This document shows positions 1 to 9,946 of a DNA stretch of 64,000 bases, in pieces (position 1 is the first letter of the stretch; each line of letters begins with the position of its first letter). This DNA is from Variovorax paradoxus. GTDB lineage: Bacteria > Pseudomonadota > Gammaproteobacteria > Burkholderiales > Burkholderiaceae_C. The position numbers and the translations under genes were made by a program. The stretch spans positions 35,001 to 99,000 of the forward strand of contig NZ_JAUSRN010000010.1 in the NCBI RefSeq assembly GCF_030811855.1. The letters are read 5' to 3'. The notes beneath the pieces are model-generated. The model ran no database searches. It saw nothing but the letters and a program-made list of their open reading frames with translations, and was not told the DNA's origin.

Positions 1-165
1 TAGCACAGCTTTCGCTGCGTTATCCCCCACGATTGGGCACGTTCCGATGTATTACTCACCCGTTCGCCACTCGCCGCCAGGATTGCTCCCGCGCTGCCGT
101 TCGACTTGCATGTGTAAGGCATGCCGCCAGCGTTCAATCTGAGCCAGGATCAAACTCTATAGTTC
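1..165 (-). rRNA. rrs: 16S ribosomal RNA, 5' end only (gene continues left of the window)
   Basis: Read on the minus strand, positions 158 to 141 give the universal bacterial 16S opening AGAGTTTGATCCTGGCTC, followed by the conserved stretch with GCCTTACACATGCAAGTCGA and then GAGTGGCGAACGGGTGAGTA. By E. coli numbering the mature 5' end lies about seven bases upstream of AGAGTTTG, near 165. Only about 165 of roughly 1530 bases are present, and transcription runs off the left edge. The variable segment matches what I remember of Variovorax, but no alignment was made. Confidence 0.97.
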
Positions 166-378
166 GATCTTGATTTTTGCGCCTGACCTCGCGGTCAAGC
201 AAAACTCATAAAAAAAGAATTAAAGTGAACTTCACTTCTATCTCATGAGCGTTTTTTAAGTCTTGCGACTTGTTCCGAAGAACTTACGCAATTACCTTCA
301 AACGCCCACGCTTATCGGCTGTAAATTTTTAACGAACCCCGAAGCAACTTTCGTCTACTTCGTCTTGCTTTGCTGCGA
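166..378 (-). other. rRNA operon leader between promoters and 16S
   Basis: This stretch precedes 16S on the minus strand and holds no convincing gene. It is AT-rich beside the rest of the window. Around 215-235 the minus strand reads GTTCACTTTAATTC, which only loosely resembles a boxA antitermination site. A short plus-strand reading frame at 263-598 crosses leader and promoters and is judged spurious. Confidence 0.6.
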
Positions 379-393
379 TCAGCGAAGCCTTGT

Positions 394-423
394 AGTCTAT
401 CACGGTTTTTTAAGTACCGTCAA
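394..423 (-). promoter_or_regulatory. rRNA operon promoter, copy nearer 16S (-35 TTGACG, -10 TAGACT)
   Basis: On the minus strand TTGACG at 423-418 and TAGACT at 399-394 are separated by 18 bases, with an A-rich run just upstream of the -35 as in rRNA promoters carrying UP elements. The site lies about 230 bases ahead of 16S. Its -10 match is moderate. The call rests on position, spacing and the near-identical arrangement in the second copy. Confidence 0.6.
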
Positions 424-505
424 ACTTTTTTCGCTTTCAACATCTTCTTGTCGCACCCCGCAACCTTCGCTGCGAGACGCTGAAGCTGTTTCAGCGGAGC
501 CTTCG

Positions 506-535
506 ATTATGCACTGTTTTTTCAAACCGCGTCAA
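506..535 (-). promoter_or_regulatory. rRNA operon promoter, distal copy (-35 TTGACG, -10 CATAAT)
   Basis: On the minus strand TTGACG at 535-530 is followed after exactly 18 bases by CATAAT at 511-506, a good sigma-70 pair. It has the same -35 and spacing as the proximal copy 112 bases downstream. Tandem promoters ahead of rRNA operons are well known in proteobacteria. Confidence 0.65.
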
Positions 536-759
536 CTTCGAAGGAAGTTTTTTCGACTTTCATCTTCTTGCTGCAACCCCTTTGGAGCTACTGCTTGAAG
601 CGCTTTGCAGCGTTGTTAGCCGAGCCCACGAGTATATGCCAATTTCAGGGCACTGCAAGACTGCGGTGAACAAATTTGGCGGCTGAGCCTTTGAACCCGG
701 GGGCAGCGCTTCGCGCCGCCCCCGGGTGCAAAGGAGGCTCCTCCGATAATCGGAGCCAC

Positions 760-2664
<1,905 letters not shown>

Positions 2665-2757
2665 TGCCTTAGTTTTGCATCGGGCTGTCACGCCGTCCCA
2701 CGCGCAGACGCCGCCAACTGGGCTATATATGCGGCTTCAAAGCTCCCAGAACGCCGC

Positions 2758-4506
2758 ATGTCTTCCATCTACGCGCTCTTCGGCCGGTCCGTTGCACTCC
2801 TGGCCATTGTCCTGCAGGGCGCTTGCGCACAGCTGCCCGAGCACGTCGACCGCCCGGTATCGGTGGCACTTCCCTCGCCCAGCGGCACCGCCCTGGAGGC
2901 CTTGGTCCAGCAGCGGCGCAGAGCCGACGCGGCGCGGTTCGAATCCGGCTTTTTGCTACTCGGCGGGCCTCCTGCCGCCTATGGCAGCCGGCTCGCATTG
3001 ATTGAAGGCGCCCAGAAGACGCTGGACCTGCAGTACTACGCGATCCACGCCGACGCCAGCACCGGCCGGCTGTTGCGGGGAATCCGGGCGGCGGCCGGGC
3101 GCGGCGTGCGCGTCCGGATCCTGCTCGACGATCTTCACAGCACCGGCCGCGATGCGTTGGTGCTGGGCCTGGCCTTCGTACCCAACATCGAGATGCGCCT
3201 GTTCAACCCGCTTGCCGGCGCGCGCGGGTCTTCGTTGGCACGCATCTTCAACTCGATCGGAGACGCCTCGCGGATCCAGCAGCGGATGCACAACAAGCTC
3301 TTTCTCGCCGACAACGTGCTCGGCGTGACCGGCGGTCGGAACCTGGGCGATGCCTACTTCGGCAATGCACTGAAGGGCAACTTCATCGATCTGGACATCC
3401 TGGCGGCCGGCCCGATCGTGCAGGACCTGTCGCGCAGCTTCGACAGCTACTGGAACAACGAGCGCGCCTACCCTGTGCAGTCGCTGGTCAAGCGCGAAGA
3501 GCTGAAGGCCATCCGCGAACGTGCGGAACAGGCCGACCGGGAACTGGCCGATGAATCGGCCCGGGCCTTGAACGCGCCGCCGACATCCCAGACGCCGGCG
3601 CCCGCGGAAGGCGAACCGAAGCCCGGCGCTCCCCCAACGGCGGCACAGCTGGCCCGCGCCTGGGACGAAAAACCCCTGGATCTGCGCACCGCCCGCTTCG
3701 TCTGGGCGCCCGCGGTGATGCTCGCCGACCAGCCCGGCAAGATTCCCGCCGACAAGGGGCCGAACCAGACGAAAGCACCGGGCCTGGTGGTGAGCCAGCC
3801 CAACGACAGGGCCAACCCGTCGCGCCGGGCCGCATCGCTCGAGGCCAGTTCCGACATTGCCGCCGGCAGCGACACGGTGGTGGAAGGCCTGTTGCAACTG
3901 ATCGGACAGGCGAACAGCGACCTGCTCATCATCTCGCCCTATTTCGTGCCCGGCCCGGACATGAAGCAAGCCTTTGCGACGGCCCGGGGCCGCGGGGTTC
4001 GCATCCGCGTGCTGACCAACTCGCTGGCGTCGAACGACGCGCCGGTGGCGCATGTCGGCTATTCGCGCCATCGCCAGGATCTGCTCAAGATCGGCGTCGA
4101 GCTTTACGAACTGCGCAGCGAGCAAGCCAGTGTCAGCAACGCCTTCGGCTCATCGGGCGACGGCAGCGTCGGCGCATCGCGCTCCATGCTGCACTCGAAG
4201 GTGCTGGTGATGGACGGCCGGCTGCTGGTGGTCGGCTCGATGAACCTCGACCTGCGCTCGCAACTGCAGAACACCGAACTCGCCCTGCTCGTGCGAAGCG
4301 CCGAACTCTCCCGCACGGCGTCCGAGCAGATCGAGCGCGGCATGCGCGAAGGCTCGTGGCGGATCGAGCTGAACGACGGCTCGCTGGTCTGGCGGGCGCC
4401 CGAAGGCAGCGGCTTGAAGGACACCACCACCGAGCCCGACGCCAGCCTGACCCTGCGCCTGATGCTCAAGCTGTTCGGCCCGCTGGCGCCGGACCAGCTG
4501 CTGTAG
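2758..4506 (+). CDS. Phospholipase D/cardiolipin synthase-like lipoprotein (ClsC-like)
   Basis: A 582-residue member of the phospholipase D superfamily with two HKD motifs: HNKLFLAD starting at His178, and HSKVLVMD at His479, each followed by the usual G-x-x-N strand. This arrangement is that of cardiolipin synthases, which join or transfer phosphatidyl groups. ClsC/YmdC is the nearest well-known type. The N-terminus has a hydrophobic stretch ending LQGAC, a probable lipobox, so the enzyme is likely membrane-anchored in the periplasm. Between the two halves (about 260-370) lies a Pro/Ala-rich low-complexity insert. Other phospholipase D activities cannot be excluded. A weak inverted repeat, CCCGAG/CTCGGG at 4507-4534, follows the stop. 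Confidence 0.8.
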   Translation: MSSIYALFGRSVALLAIVLQGACAQLPEHVDRPVSVALPSPSGTALEALVQQRRRADAARFESGFLLLGGPPAAYGSRLALIEGAQKTLDLQYYAIHADASTGRLLRGIRAAAGRGVRVRILLDDLHSTGRDALVLGLAFVPNIEMRLFNPLAGARGSSLARIFNSIGDASRIQQRMHNKLFLADNVLGVTGGRNLGDAYFGNALKGNFIDLDILAAGPIVQDLSRSFDSYWNNERAYPVQSLVKREELKAIRERAEQADRELADESARALNAPPTSQTPAPAEGEPKPGAPPTAAQLARAWDEKPLDLRTARFVWAPAVMLADQPGKIPADKGPNQTKAPGLVVSQPNDRANPSRRAASLEASSDIAAGSDTVVEGLLQLIGQANSDLLIISPYFVPGPDMKQAFATARGRGVRIRVLTNSLASNDAPVAHVGYSRHRQDLLKIGVELYELRSEQASVSNAFGSSGDGSVGASRSMLHSKVLVMDGRLLVVGSMNLDLRSQLQNTELALLVRSAELSRTASEQIERGMREGSWRIELNDGSLVWRAPEGSGLKDTTTEPDASLTLRLMLKLFGPLAPDQLL

Positions 4507-4542
4507 CCCGAGAGGCCGAGCCCCGCCGCTCGGGACGGCAGG

Positions 4543-5448
4543 TCAGTGCTTGTGAGCAGCCGGGGCGGCCGCGTCGGCGCCTTCCGGCGCGCCCACCGGC
4601 AGCTTCAGGTCGAGCGAGGTCTTCTGGCCCTTCGCATCCTCGAACCTGAGCGTCATCGGCACGGTCGAACCCTTGGCCAGCGCCTGCTTCAGGTCCATCA
4701 TCATCACGTGGTTGCCGCCCGGCTTGAGCTCGACGGTCTGGCCGGCGGGGAGTTCGAGCCCGCCCGCCAGCTCGCGCATCTTCATGGTGTCGCCTTCCAT
4801 CTTCATCTCGTGCACTTCGGCCACGCCGGCGGCTGGTGTCGAGACGCCGACCAGCCTGGTGCCAGTGGGCGCGGTGAGCTTCATGAAGGCGCCGGTGCCG
4901 CTCTGGCCCGGTACCGTCTGGCGCACCCACGCATCACGCACGTCGACCGTAGCCACGCCTTGCGCCACCACGTCGAGCCTGGCGGCAGGCGTCTTGAGTC
5001 CCGCGGTCGAGCTGCCCGACGCCGGCACCTCGGCCCAGTCGATCCGGCCCACGTCGCAGGTCTGCAGCACCTTGAACCACAGCGGCCCCGGCGTGCCGGG
5101 CACCTTGCCGCGCAACACGAATTCGGCGCGTTCGTTAGCAGGCAGCGCCGTTTGCGGGCTGTCCGCAGTCCAGCGCACTTCGCCGTCGCCGGCGTTCTTT
5201 TGCACGTCGAGCTTCCAGCCCTTGCGCGCCTGCGCATCGCTGAGGATGAAGCCCTTGGGCAGGCGGACGGCCAGGCCGGTGGTGGCCTTGGCGCCTTCGC
5301 AGGCATGGCCCACGCGGAAGGCCGCGTCGTAGTCGCTGCCGACGGTGACGCCGCCGCGCGGCAGGGTGACGTGGGCGAACGCGGTTGCGGTGCCCGCCAG
5401 CATGGCGCATGCGGCGACGGTCTTGAGGGTGATTCGCGGGTGGTTCAT
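4543..5448 (-). CDS. YcnI (DUF1775) - PCu(A)C copper chaperone fusion
   Basis: Secreted 301-residue two-domain protein. A signal peptide ends at AFA so that mature YcnI starts with His26 (HVTLPRG). That N-terminal histidine is the copper ligand in characterised YcnI proteins, and Cys50 and Trp138 lie in conserved segments. The second half, from about 165, is a PCu(A)C domain with His213, Met224, His247 and Met249 in roughly the H-x10-M-x21-H-x-M pattern that binds Cu(I) for cytochrome oxidase assembly. It ends in AHKH. It follows the TonB receptor by 39 bases on the same strand, pointing to copper handling in the periplasm. RBS-like AAGGAGTT lies ahead of the ATG. The fusion of the two families is worth noting. 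Confidence 0.85.
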   Translation of the reverse strand: MNHPRITLKTVAACAMLAGTATAFAHVTLPRGGVTVGSDYDAAFRVGHACEGAKATTGLAVRLPKGFILSDAQARKGWKLDVQKNAGDGEVRWTADSPQTALPANERAEFVLRGKVPGTPGPLWFKVLQTCDVGRIDWAEVPASGSSTAGLKTPAARLDVVAQGVATVDVRDAWVRQTVPGQSGTGAFMKLTAPTGTRLVGVSTPAAGVAEVHEMKMEGDTMKMRELAGGLELPAGQTVELKPGGNHVMMMDLKQALAKGSTVPMTLRFEDAKGQKTSLDLKLPVGAPEGADAAAPAAHKH

Positions 5449-5487
5449 CTGGAACTCCTTGAAGAAAGCGGTGAAAAGAGAAAAAGG

Positions 5488-7806
5488 TCAAAGGTCGAAC
5501 TTGAGTTCGGCCACGTAGGTGCGTTGGGTATAGGGATGGAAGGCCCAGTACTTGTTGTTGTTCAGGTTGTCGATGCCCACAGCGGCGCTCCATTGCCGGT
5601 CGATGCGATAGCGAATGCGCGCATCGACCACAAAGAACTTCGAAAAGCCCGTGTACGCAGCGCCGTTCGTGTCGCTGTTGTCCAGCGTGCCGTATTGCTT
5701 GCCGCTGTAGCGCGCGCCGACCGTGTAGCTCCATCTGGCGTCGGGCCGATAGGTGGCGAGCAGCGTGGCCCGCACCTTGGGCACGCGCGGCTGTTCATGG
5801 CCCACGCTGGCGGGAAAGCCGCTGTTGGCGGCGATCTTCGATCGCGTCAGCGTGAGGCTGCCGCTCAAGTCCAACCCCTTCGCGCCCACATCGACCGCGT
5901 TCAGCGCCACCTCGAGCCCCCGCGTGCGGATGGCATCGACGTTCTGCACCGTGCTCACCAGGTTGGTGAGTGCCTGGCTGTAGAGCGCGTCCTTGGTGTT
6001 CTCTAAGAAGAGCGTGGAGCGGAGAACGCCGTCGAGCCCCCATGTTTTCAGGTCGCGCTCGGCGCTGAGCTCCGTGGTCCACGAACGCTCCGGCCGCAAA
6101 TTCGGGTTGGTATTGACGATGCGGCTGCCGTCGATCGAGCCCTGGTAGAGCTCGCTCACGGTCGGCATGCGCACCGCGCGGCCAGTCGAGGCCTTGAACA
6201 ACCAATCGGGCGTAGCCTGCCAGGCGATGGCGGCCTTGGGCGAGTCGTAGCTGTTCTTGCGCGGCGCAAAGTCCAGCAGCCTGGTCGCATTGCCGAGCTG
6301 CCCGCCATAGGCTTCCCATCGCTCGTGGCGCAGGCCCAGCGTCGTCTTCCAGTTCCTGGCAAAGCGCCAGGTGTCCTGCACGTAGAGCGACTGGAGCCGC
6401 GTGTTGCCGTTGAAGGCGGAAAACGGCGTCACGGCGGGCCCCTCGGTCCAGTCGAGCGTGTTGCCGACGCTGGTGCGCAGGCGCGCCGTGTCCTGCTGGA
6501 AACCGAAGTCGACCACATGCGCGCCCACGCCGTCGGCCGAGCCGGTGGGCCGCCACGTGCCTGCCGCCTTGAAGGTGTGCCAGCCAGAGCCGCCCATGTC
6601 GGTGGTGCGCCCGGGGCCGCCGTTGAAGGCGCCGGGCAAGGGCGTGGTCGGCGTGCGCGAGGTGTCTCTCGAATAATCGAACAGGCTCGCGGCCACCTCC
6701 CAGTCGAACACGCCGCCGGTGTGGCTCTTGGCCGAAAGGCCATGCATGTAGTGCGTGAGCGCTGTCTCCGTCGGCGCCAGCGCGGCGCTCGGCGAATCCA
6801 GGTTGTAGGTACGCCCGGCGATATTCACCCGGCCCGAATACACCGGCCGGCCGAGGCCATCGCGCAGGTAGGTGTCGACGCTGCCATGCGTGGTGTTGTT
6901 CCAGGCGCCCAGCGTATAGGTGGCGCGAACGGTGGGCGAAAAGTCGTAGGCCACTTTCAGCTTGGCCTGCTCCTGCGTGGTGTCGTAGATGGTGGAGCCG
7001 CCCACCAGCCACCAGGGTTGGTTCGACGGGTTCAGCCCCAGCACCGCGCCGGTGACCGGCGTGCCGGCATTGCCCACCATGCCGGCGCTCACCAGCCGGT
7101 TGCCGAACACCAGCGCCTGCCCCTTGCTGTGGGTGCGCGAGGCACTGATCCACCACGACCAGTCGCCGCTGCGGCTGCCCAGCGACAGGTCGAGCTGCTG
7201 GCCCGCGGGCGACGAGTGGCTGTTGTACAGGTCGAAGTTCGAGGCAAAGCCGCTGAGCTTGACGTGCGCTTCGAGCTTGGTGGGCATGCGCGTCACATAG
7301 TCGACCACGGCGCCGACCGAGTTGCCCGGGTAGGCGGCCGAAAACGGGCCGTAGAGCACGTCGACCCGTTCGATCTCTTCGGGCGACACCATGCCCCAGC
7401 GCGGCGCATAGGTGGCGCCGTTGCCCAGCGGATTCGACAGCATGATGCCGTCCGCGTACACCATCGAGCGTGCACTGTTGCCCGTGCCCGAGGCGCGTGT
7501 GGCAAGCACCGCGTGGTTGAAATCGCCGATGTAGCGCTTGCGCACCACCAGGCTCGGCAGGTACTTGAGCGCGTCCTCGCTGTCGGTCGCGTTGACCGTT
7601 TCGACGATCTGCTCGTGCGTCACGCCCTCGATGGTGGTTGGAATCTGCGTCGGCAGCGAGGTCGGGCGGCCGTCACTGACGGTGACGGTGCTCAGCGTAC
7701 GCGGACCGCCGCCGTCTTTGGGCGGGTCAGGCGCGTCTTGCGCCCACACGGGCGCGCCAAGGGGAAATACCATGGCGATCGCCAAGGCGCGGGAATGCTT
7801 TTTCAC
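5488..7806 (-). CDS. TonB-dependent outer-membrane receptor, probable copper transporter
   Basis: A 772-residue receptor with signal peptide (cleavage near VWAQDA), a TonB-box-like segment LSTVTVSD at about 38-45, a plug domain (about 60-180, including YADGIMLSNP and IERVDVLYGP) and a 22-strand-type barrel. Receptors of this class import metal chelates using the proton-motive force passed on by TonB. The substrate is inferred as copper because the gene lies between a DUF2946 protein and a YcnI-PCu(A)C protein. No ligand-binding residues were identified. The last residues are KFDL, so the terminal residue is Leu, not the usual Phe or Trp. It is probably cotranscribed with both neighbours. Confidence 0.85.
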   Translation of the reverse strand: MKKHSRALAIAMVFPLGAPVWAQDAPDPPKDGGGPRTLSTVTVSDGRPTSLPTQIPTTIEGVTHEQIVETVNATDSEDALKYLPSLVVRKRYIGDFNHAVLATRASGTGNSARSMVYADGIMLSNPLGNGATYAPRWGMVSPEEIERVDVLYGPFSAAYPGNSVGAVVDYVTRMPTKLEAHVKLSGFASNFDLYNSHSSPAGQQLDLSLGSRSGDWSWWISASRTHSKGQALVFGNRLVSAGMVGNAGTPVTGAVLGLNPSNQPWWLVGGSTIYDTTQEQAKLKVAYDFSPTVRATYTLGAWNNTTHGSVDTYLRDGLGRPVYSGRVNIAGRTYNLDSPSAALAPTETALTHYMHGLSAKSHTGGVFDWEVAASLFDYSRDTSRTPTTPLPGAFNGGPGRTTDMGGSGWHTFKAAGTWRPTGSADGVGAHVVDFGFQQDTARLRTSVGNTLDWTEGPAVTPFSAFNGNTRLQSLYVQDTWRFARNWKTTLGLRHERWEAYGGQLGNATRLLDFAPRKNSYDSPKAAIAWQATPDWLFKASTGRAVRMPTVSELYQGSIDGSRIVNTNPNLRPERSWTTELSAERDLKTWGLDGVLRSTLFLENTKDALYSQALTNLVSTVQNVDAIRTRGLEVALNAVDVGAKGLDLSGSLTLTRSKIAANSGFPASVGHEQPRVPKVRATLLATYRPDARWSYTVGARYSGKQYGTLDNSDTNGAAYTGFSKFFVVDARIRYRIDRQWSAAVGIDNLNNNKYWAFHPYTQRTYVAELKFDL

Positions 7807-7891
7807 TGGGAACCTGCTCCACGAACTTCAAGCCGGAAAGGCCGCATGCGCCCCTCGAATTGGGGCGCGCGCGGCTACGGTTTTGGGAGTT

Positions 7892-8263
7892 TCAGGAGAA
7901 GGTCGGGGGTCCGCGCGCCGGCAGCGGCGCGGCGGTGGCCGCGGCAAGTCGCGCGGCGGGAATCGACTGGAGCACGCGGCCCAGCGGCAAGGGAAGATCG
8001 AAGGCCACGGCGGCCGGCGACGGAGGTGGTGCGCCAGTCAACAGGCACAGCGGGCAGTCCATGTGCGAGGCGCCCATTTCCTGAACGCCGTCATCGGTCT
8101 GCACCACCGCCTTGATCGAACCGGCGCTCGAGCACACCAGCTCCACCGCTTGCGGATGCACGATGGGCGATGCCACCGCCACGCCGAGCGAGAGCATAAA
8201 CCACAGCAGCGCCCATCGGCCGACGAGGCCGAGGAAGCGGGGGTGGTTTCGCAGCAGCTGCAT
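7892..8263 (-). CDS. DUF2946 family small membrane/secreted protein
   Basis: A 123-residue protein with one N-terminal hydrophobic segment (about 12-32, signal anchor or signal peptide) and the DUF2946 hallmark HMDCPLC at about 68-73, where one His and two Cys form a likely metal site. Family members are commonly encoded beside TonB receptors and copper proteins, and their role is unknown. ATG at 8263 is chosen because it begins the hydrophobic segment. The frame is open further upstream inside the preceding gene. It starts 11 bases after the TraB-like gene and ends 85 bases before the TonB receptor, so it may be read with either. Confidence 0.75.
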   Translation of the reverse strand: MQLLRNHPRFLGLVGRWALLWFMLSLGVAVASPIVHPQAVELVCSSAGSIKAVVQTDDGVQEMGASHMDCPLCLLTGAPPPSPAAVAFDLPLPLGRVLQSIPAARLAAATAAPLPARGPPTFS

Positions 8264-8274
8264 GGCGAAGGAGA

Positions 8275-9480
8275 TTATCGGCGCTGTTTGCCCTTGGGTG
8301 CCGAAGTGCTGCGCTGTGCCGGCTTGGCATTGCCGGCGCTCCTGGCGCCGCTCTTCGCGGTGGAACCCTTGGCGGCCCCCTTGGCGTTCCGCCCGCCCCG
8401 CGCCGCGGCCTTGGGCGCTGGCGCCGTCGGCACCGACACCGGCGGCTGCGCGGACAGCGGCACCGCTGAGACGGTGAATCCACGCGCCGCCAGCAACGCA
8501 GGCAAGCCCTGCGGCCCCACCATGTGCAATGCACCCACGGCGGCGAAGACGCGCTTGCCGCTCACATGCATGCGTTCGATGCCGTCCGCCAGGGTGGGAT
8601 TGCGGTCGTCGAGCAGGCGCTTCATCAGCCGCCGCTCGGCCGGCGTGTTGAGGCAGTTGCACCACTCCGGATAGCGGCCCAGCTTGTCGGCGTCGCCGTT
8701 GGCCCAGATGTCGGCCAGCTCTTTCATCTGCGTGCGCAGCTGGCCCGATTCGAGTTCGTCCAGGGCGGCGTCGATCTGCTCCGCCTCCTCCGTTTCGGAA
8801 TCGCCGGTCAGCATCTTCAGTTGCGCAGCGGCGCTTTCCAGGGCGAACACCGGCTTGCCGTTGTTGCGCGCGGAGACGGCGAGTGCCTCGTCCGCACCGA
8901 ACTCCGGGTAAAGGCCGTCGAAACGTGCCACAAGGCCGGTCAGCGCCATCACCTGCAGGATCGGCTGCAGCCCGGCCGTGGTCTCGGGCGATACACAAGC
9001 CACCTCTCTCTGGCGTGCCAGCCGCTGCGCGCGCTCGCCGCTGAGCAGCCGCGCCACCAAGCCAGGGTCCGCCGGCTGGGTCAGGGCGCGCATCGCGGCC
9101 TGGTCACGCGTGTCGAGTTCCAGTGCCAGCGCATCGCTCTGCTCCAGCGCCTTCTGCACGGTGGGTCCAGGCCGAACCCATTCGGCGCGCCCAAGATGGA
9201 TGGTTCCATAGAGCCAGACGGTTCGGCCGTCTCTGTCGGCGCGCCACAGCAGCCCGCGGTCGGCGGCGTTCCATTGCCCGACCGCCGCGCCTGGTTTTCC
9301 AAGGCTGGCAATGGCCGTCGGGGGGCAAGCGGCATGCGCTGCCGCGGCAAGAAAAGAACAGGCGCCAGCCAGCGCGAGGCGCGGCAGGCGTTGAAGAAAA
9401 GAGGGGCGCAACGGCGCCTTCAGATCGGTTTTGCGCCATGGCGCAATCAGGGCCCGGAGTATCCGCAAGGCTTGCTCCAC
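8275..9480 (-). CDS. TraB/GumN family protein, exported
   Basis: TraB/GumN proteins have a Tiki-like erythromycin-esterase fold and are thought to be metal-dependent proteases or hydrolases. The family signatures are seen: LYGTIHLGRAEW near the N-terminus and FAAVGALHMVGPQGL near the C-terminus, with the conserved acidic ELDTRDQAAM between. A hydrophobic export signal ends at AAAAHAACPP. The last 50 residues are a Lys/Arg/Ala/Ser-rich tail (GRNAKGAAKGSTAK), unusual for the family and likely disordered. The start is uncertain. ATG at 9543 would overlap the divergent VOC gene by 11 bases, so GTG at 9480 is preferred, giving 401 residues. Its 3' end lies 11 bases before the DUF2946 gene. Confidence 0.7.
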   Translation of the reverse strand: MEQALRILRALIAPWRKTDLKAPLRPSFLQRLPRLALAGACSFLAAAAHAACPPTAIASLGKPGAAVGQWNAADRGLLWRADRDGRTVWLYGTIHLGRAEWVRPGPTVQKALEQSDALALELDTRDQAAMRALTQPADPGLVARLLSGERAQRLARQREVACVSPETTAGLQPILQVMALTGLVARFDGLYPEFGADEALAVSARNNGKPVFALESAAAQLKMLTGDSETEEAEQIDAALDELESGQLRTQMKELADIWANGDADKLGRYPEWCNCLNTPAERRLMKRLLDDRNPTLADGIERMHVSGKRVFAAVGALHMVGPQGLPALLAARGFTVSAVPLSAQPPVSVPTAPAPKAAARGGRNAKGAAKGSTAKSGARSAGNAKPAQRSTSAPKGKQRR

Positions 9481-9532
9481 GATGAAAGAAAGTCCGGCAT
9501 TCTCACAGCACCGCTGCCCATAATCCGAAACC

Positions 9533-9946
9533 ATGCAGAGCATCTTCCATCTTGCCTTTCACGTCCGGGATCTCGATGCGGCTCGCCGTTTCTATGGCGC
9601 CGTCCTGGGCTGCGCCGAAGGCCGCAGTACCGACACATGGGTCGACTTCGACTTCTTCGGCCACCAGATCTCGCTGCATCTGGGCGAACCCTTCGCGACC
9701 ACGCGCACCGGCCGGGTCGGCGATGCGATGGTGCCAATGCCGCATTTCGGCATCGTGCTCGCGCTCCCCGACTGGCAAGCCCTCGCAGAGCGGCTGAAGG
9801 CCGCCAATACCGACTTCGTGCTCGAACCCCAAGTGCGCTTCGAAGGCCAGCCGGGAGAACAATGGACCATGTTCTTCTGCGACCCGTTCGGCAACCCCAT
9901 CGAGGTCAAGGGCTTTCGCTCTCTGGCGGCTCTCTACGACAAATGA
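9533..9946 (+). CDS. VOC (glyoxalase/bleomycin-resistance/dioxygenase) family protein
   Basis: A 137-residue vicinal-oxygen-chelate protein made of two beta-alpha-beta-beta-beta modules. It opens FHLAFHVRDLDAARRFY, typical of the fold, and ends with the family signature FFCDPFGNPIEVKGF. His6 or His10, a middle His (near residue 49) and the closing Glu could chelate a metal. Subgroup and substrate cannot be told from sequence, and glyoxalase, extradiol dioxygenase and antibiotic-binding members all share these features. The stop overlaps the next start (ATGA at 9943-9946), so the two genes are translationally coupled. Confidence 0.8.
   Translation: MQSIFHLAFHVRDLDAARRFYGAVLGCAEGRSTDTWVDFDFFGHQISLHLGEPFATTRTGRVGDAMVPMPHFGIVLALPDWQALAERLKAANTDFVLEPQVRFEGQPGEQWTMFFCDPFGNPIEVKGFRSLAALYDK

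Larger units (their letters stand above)
379..570 (-). repeat. Imperfect tandem duplication carrying both rRNA promoters
   Basis: Two related segments, 379-450 and 491-570, share in order (minus strand) CAAGAAGATG, a run of six A, TTGACG, AAAAAAC-x-GTG and AGGCT-x-CGCTGA. Each contains one promoter at the same relative place, so the promoters look duplicated as a unit. From about 571 to 759 no further promoter or gene was recognised. Confidence 0.6.

Noticed and set aside
215..235. boxA antitermination site in the rRNA leader
   Set aside because: Only a loose match to the consensus; not strong enough to list as a feature.
263..598. Open frame of 111 codons ahead of the rRNA operon
   Set aside because: It runs opposite to and through two rRNA promoters and a repeat, with no RBS and no recognisable protein features.
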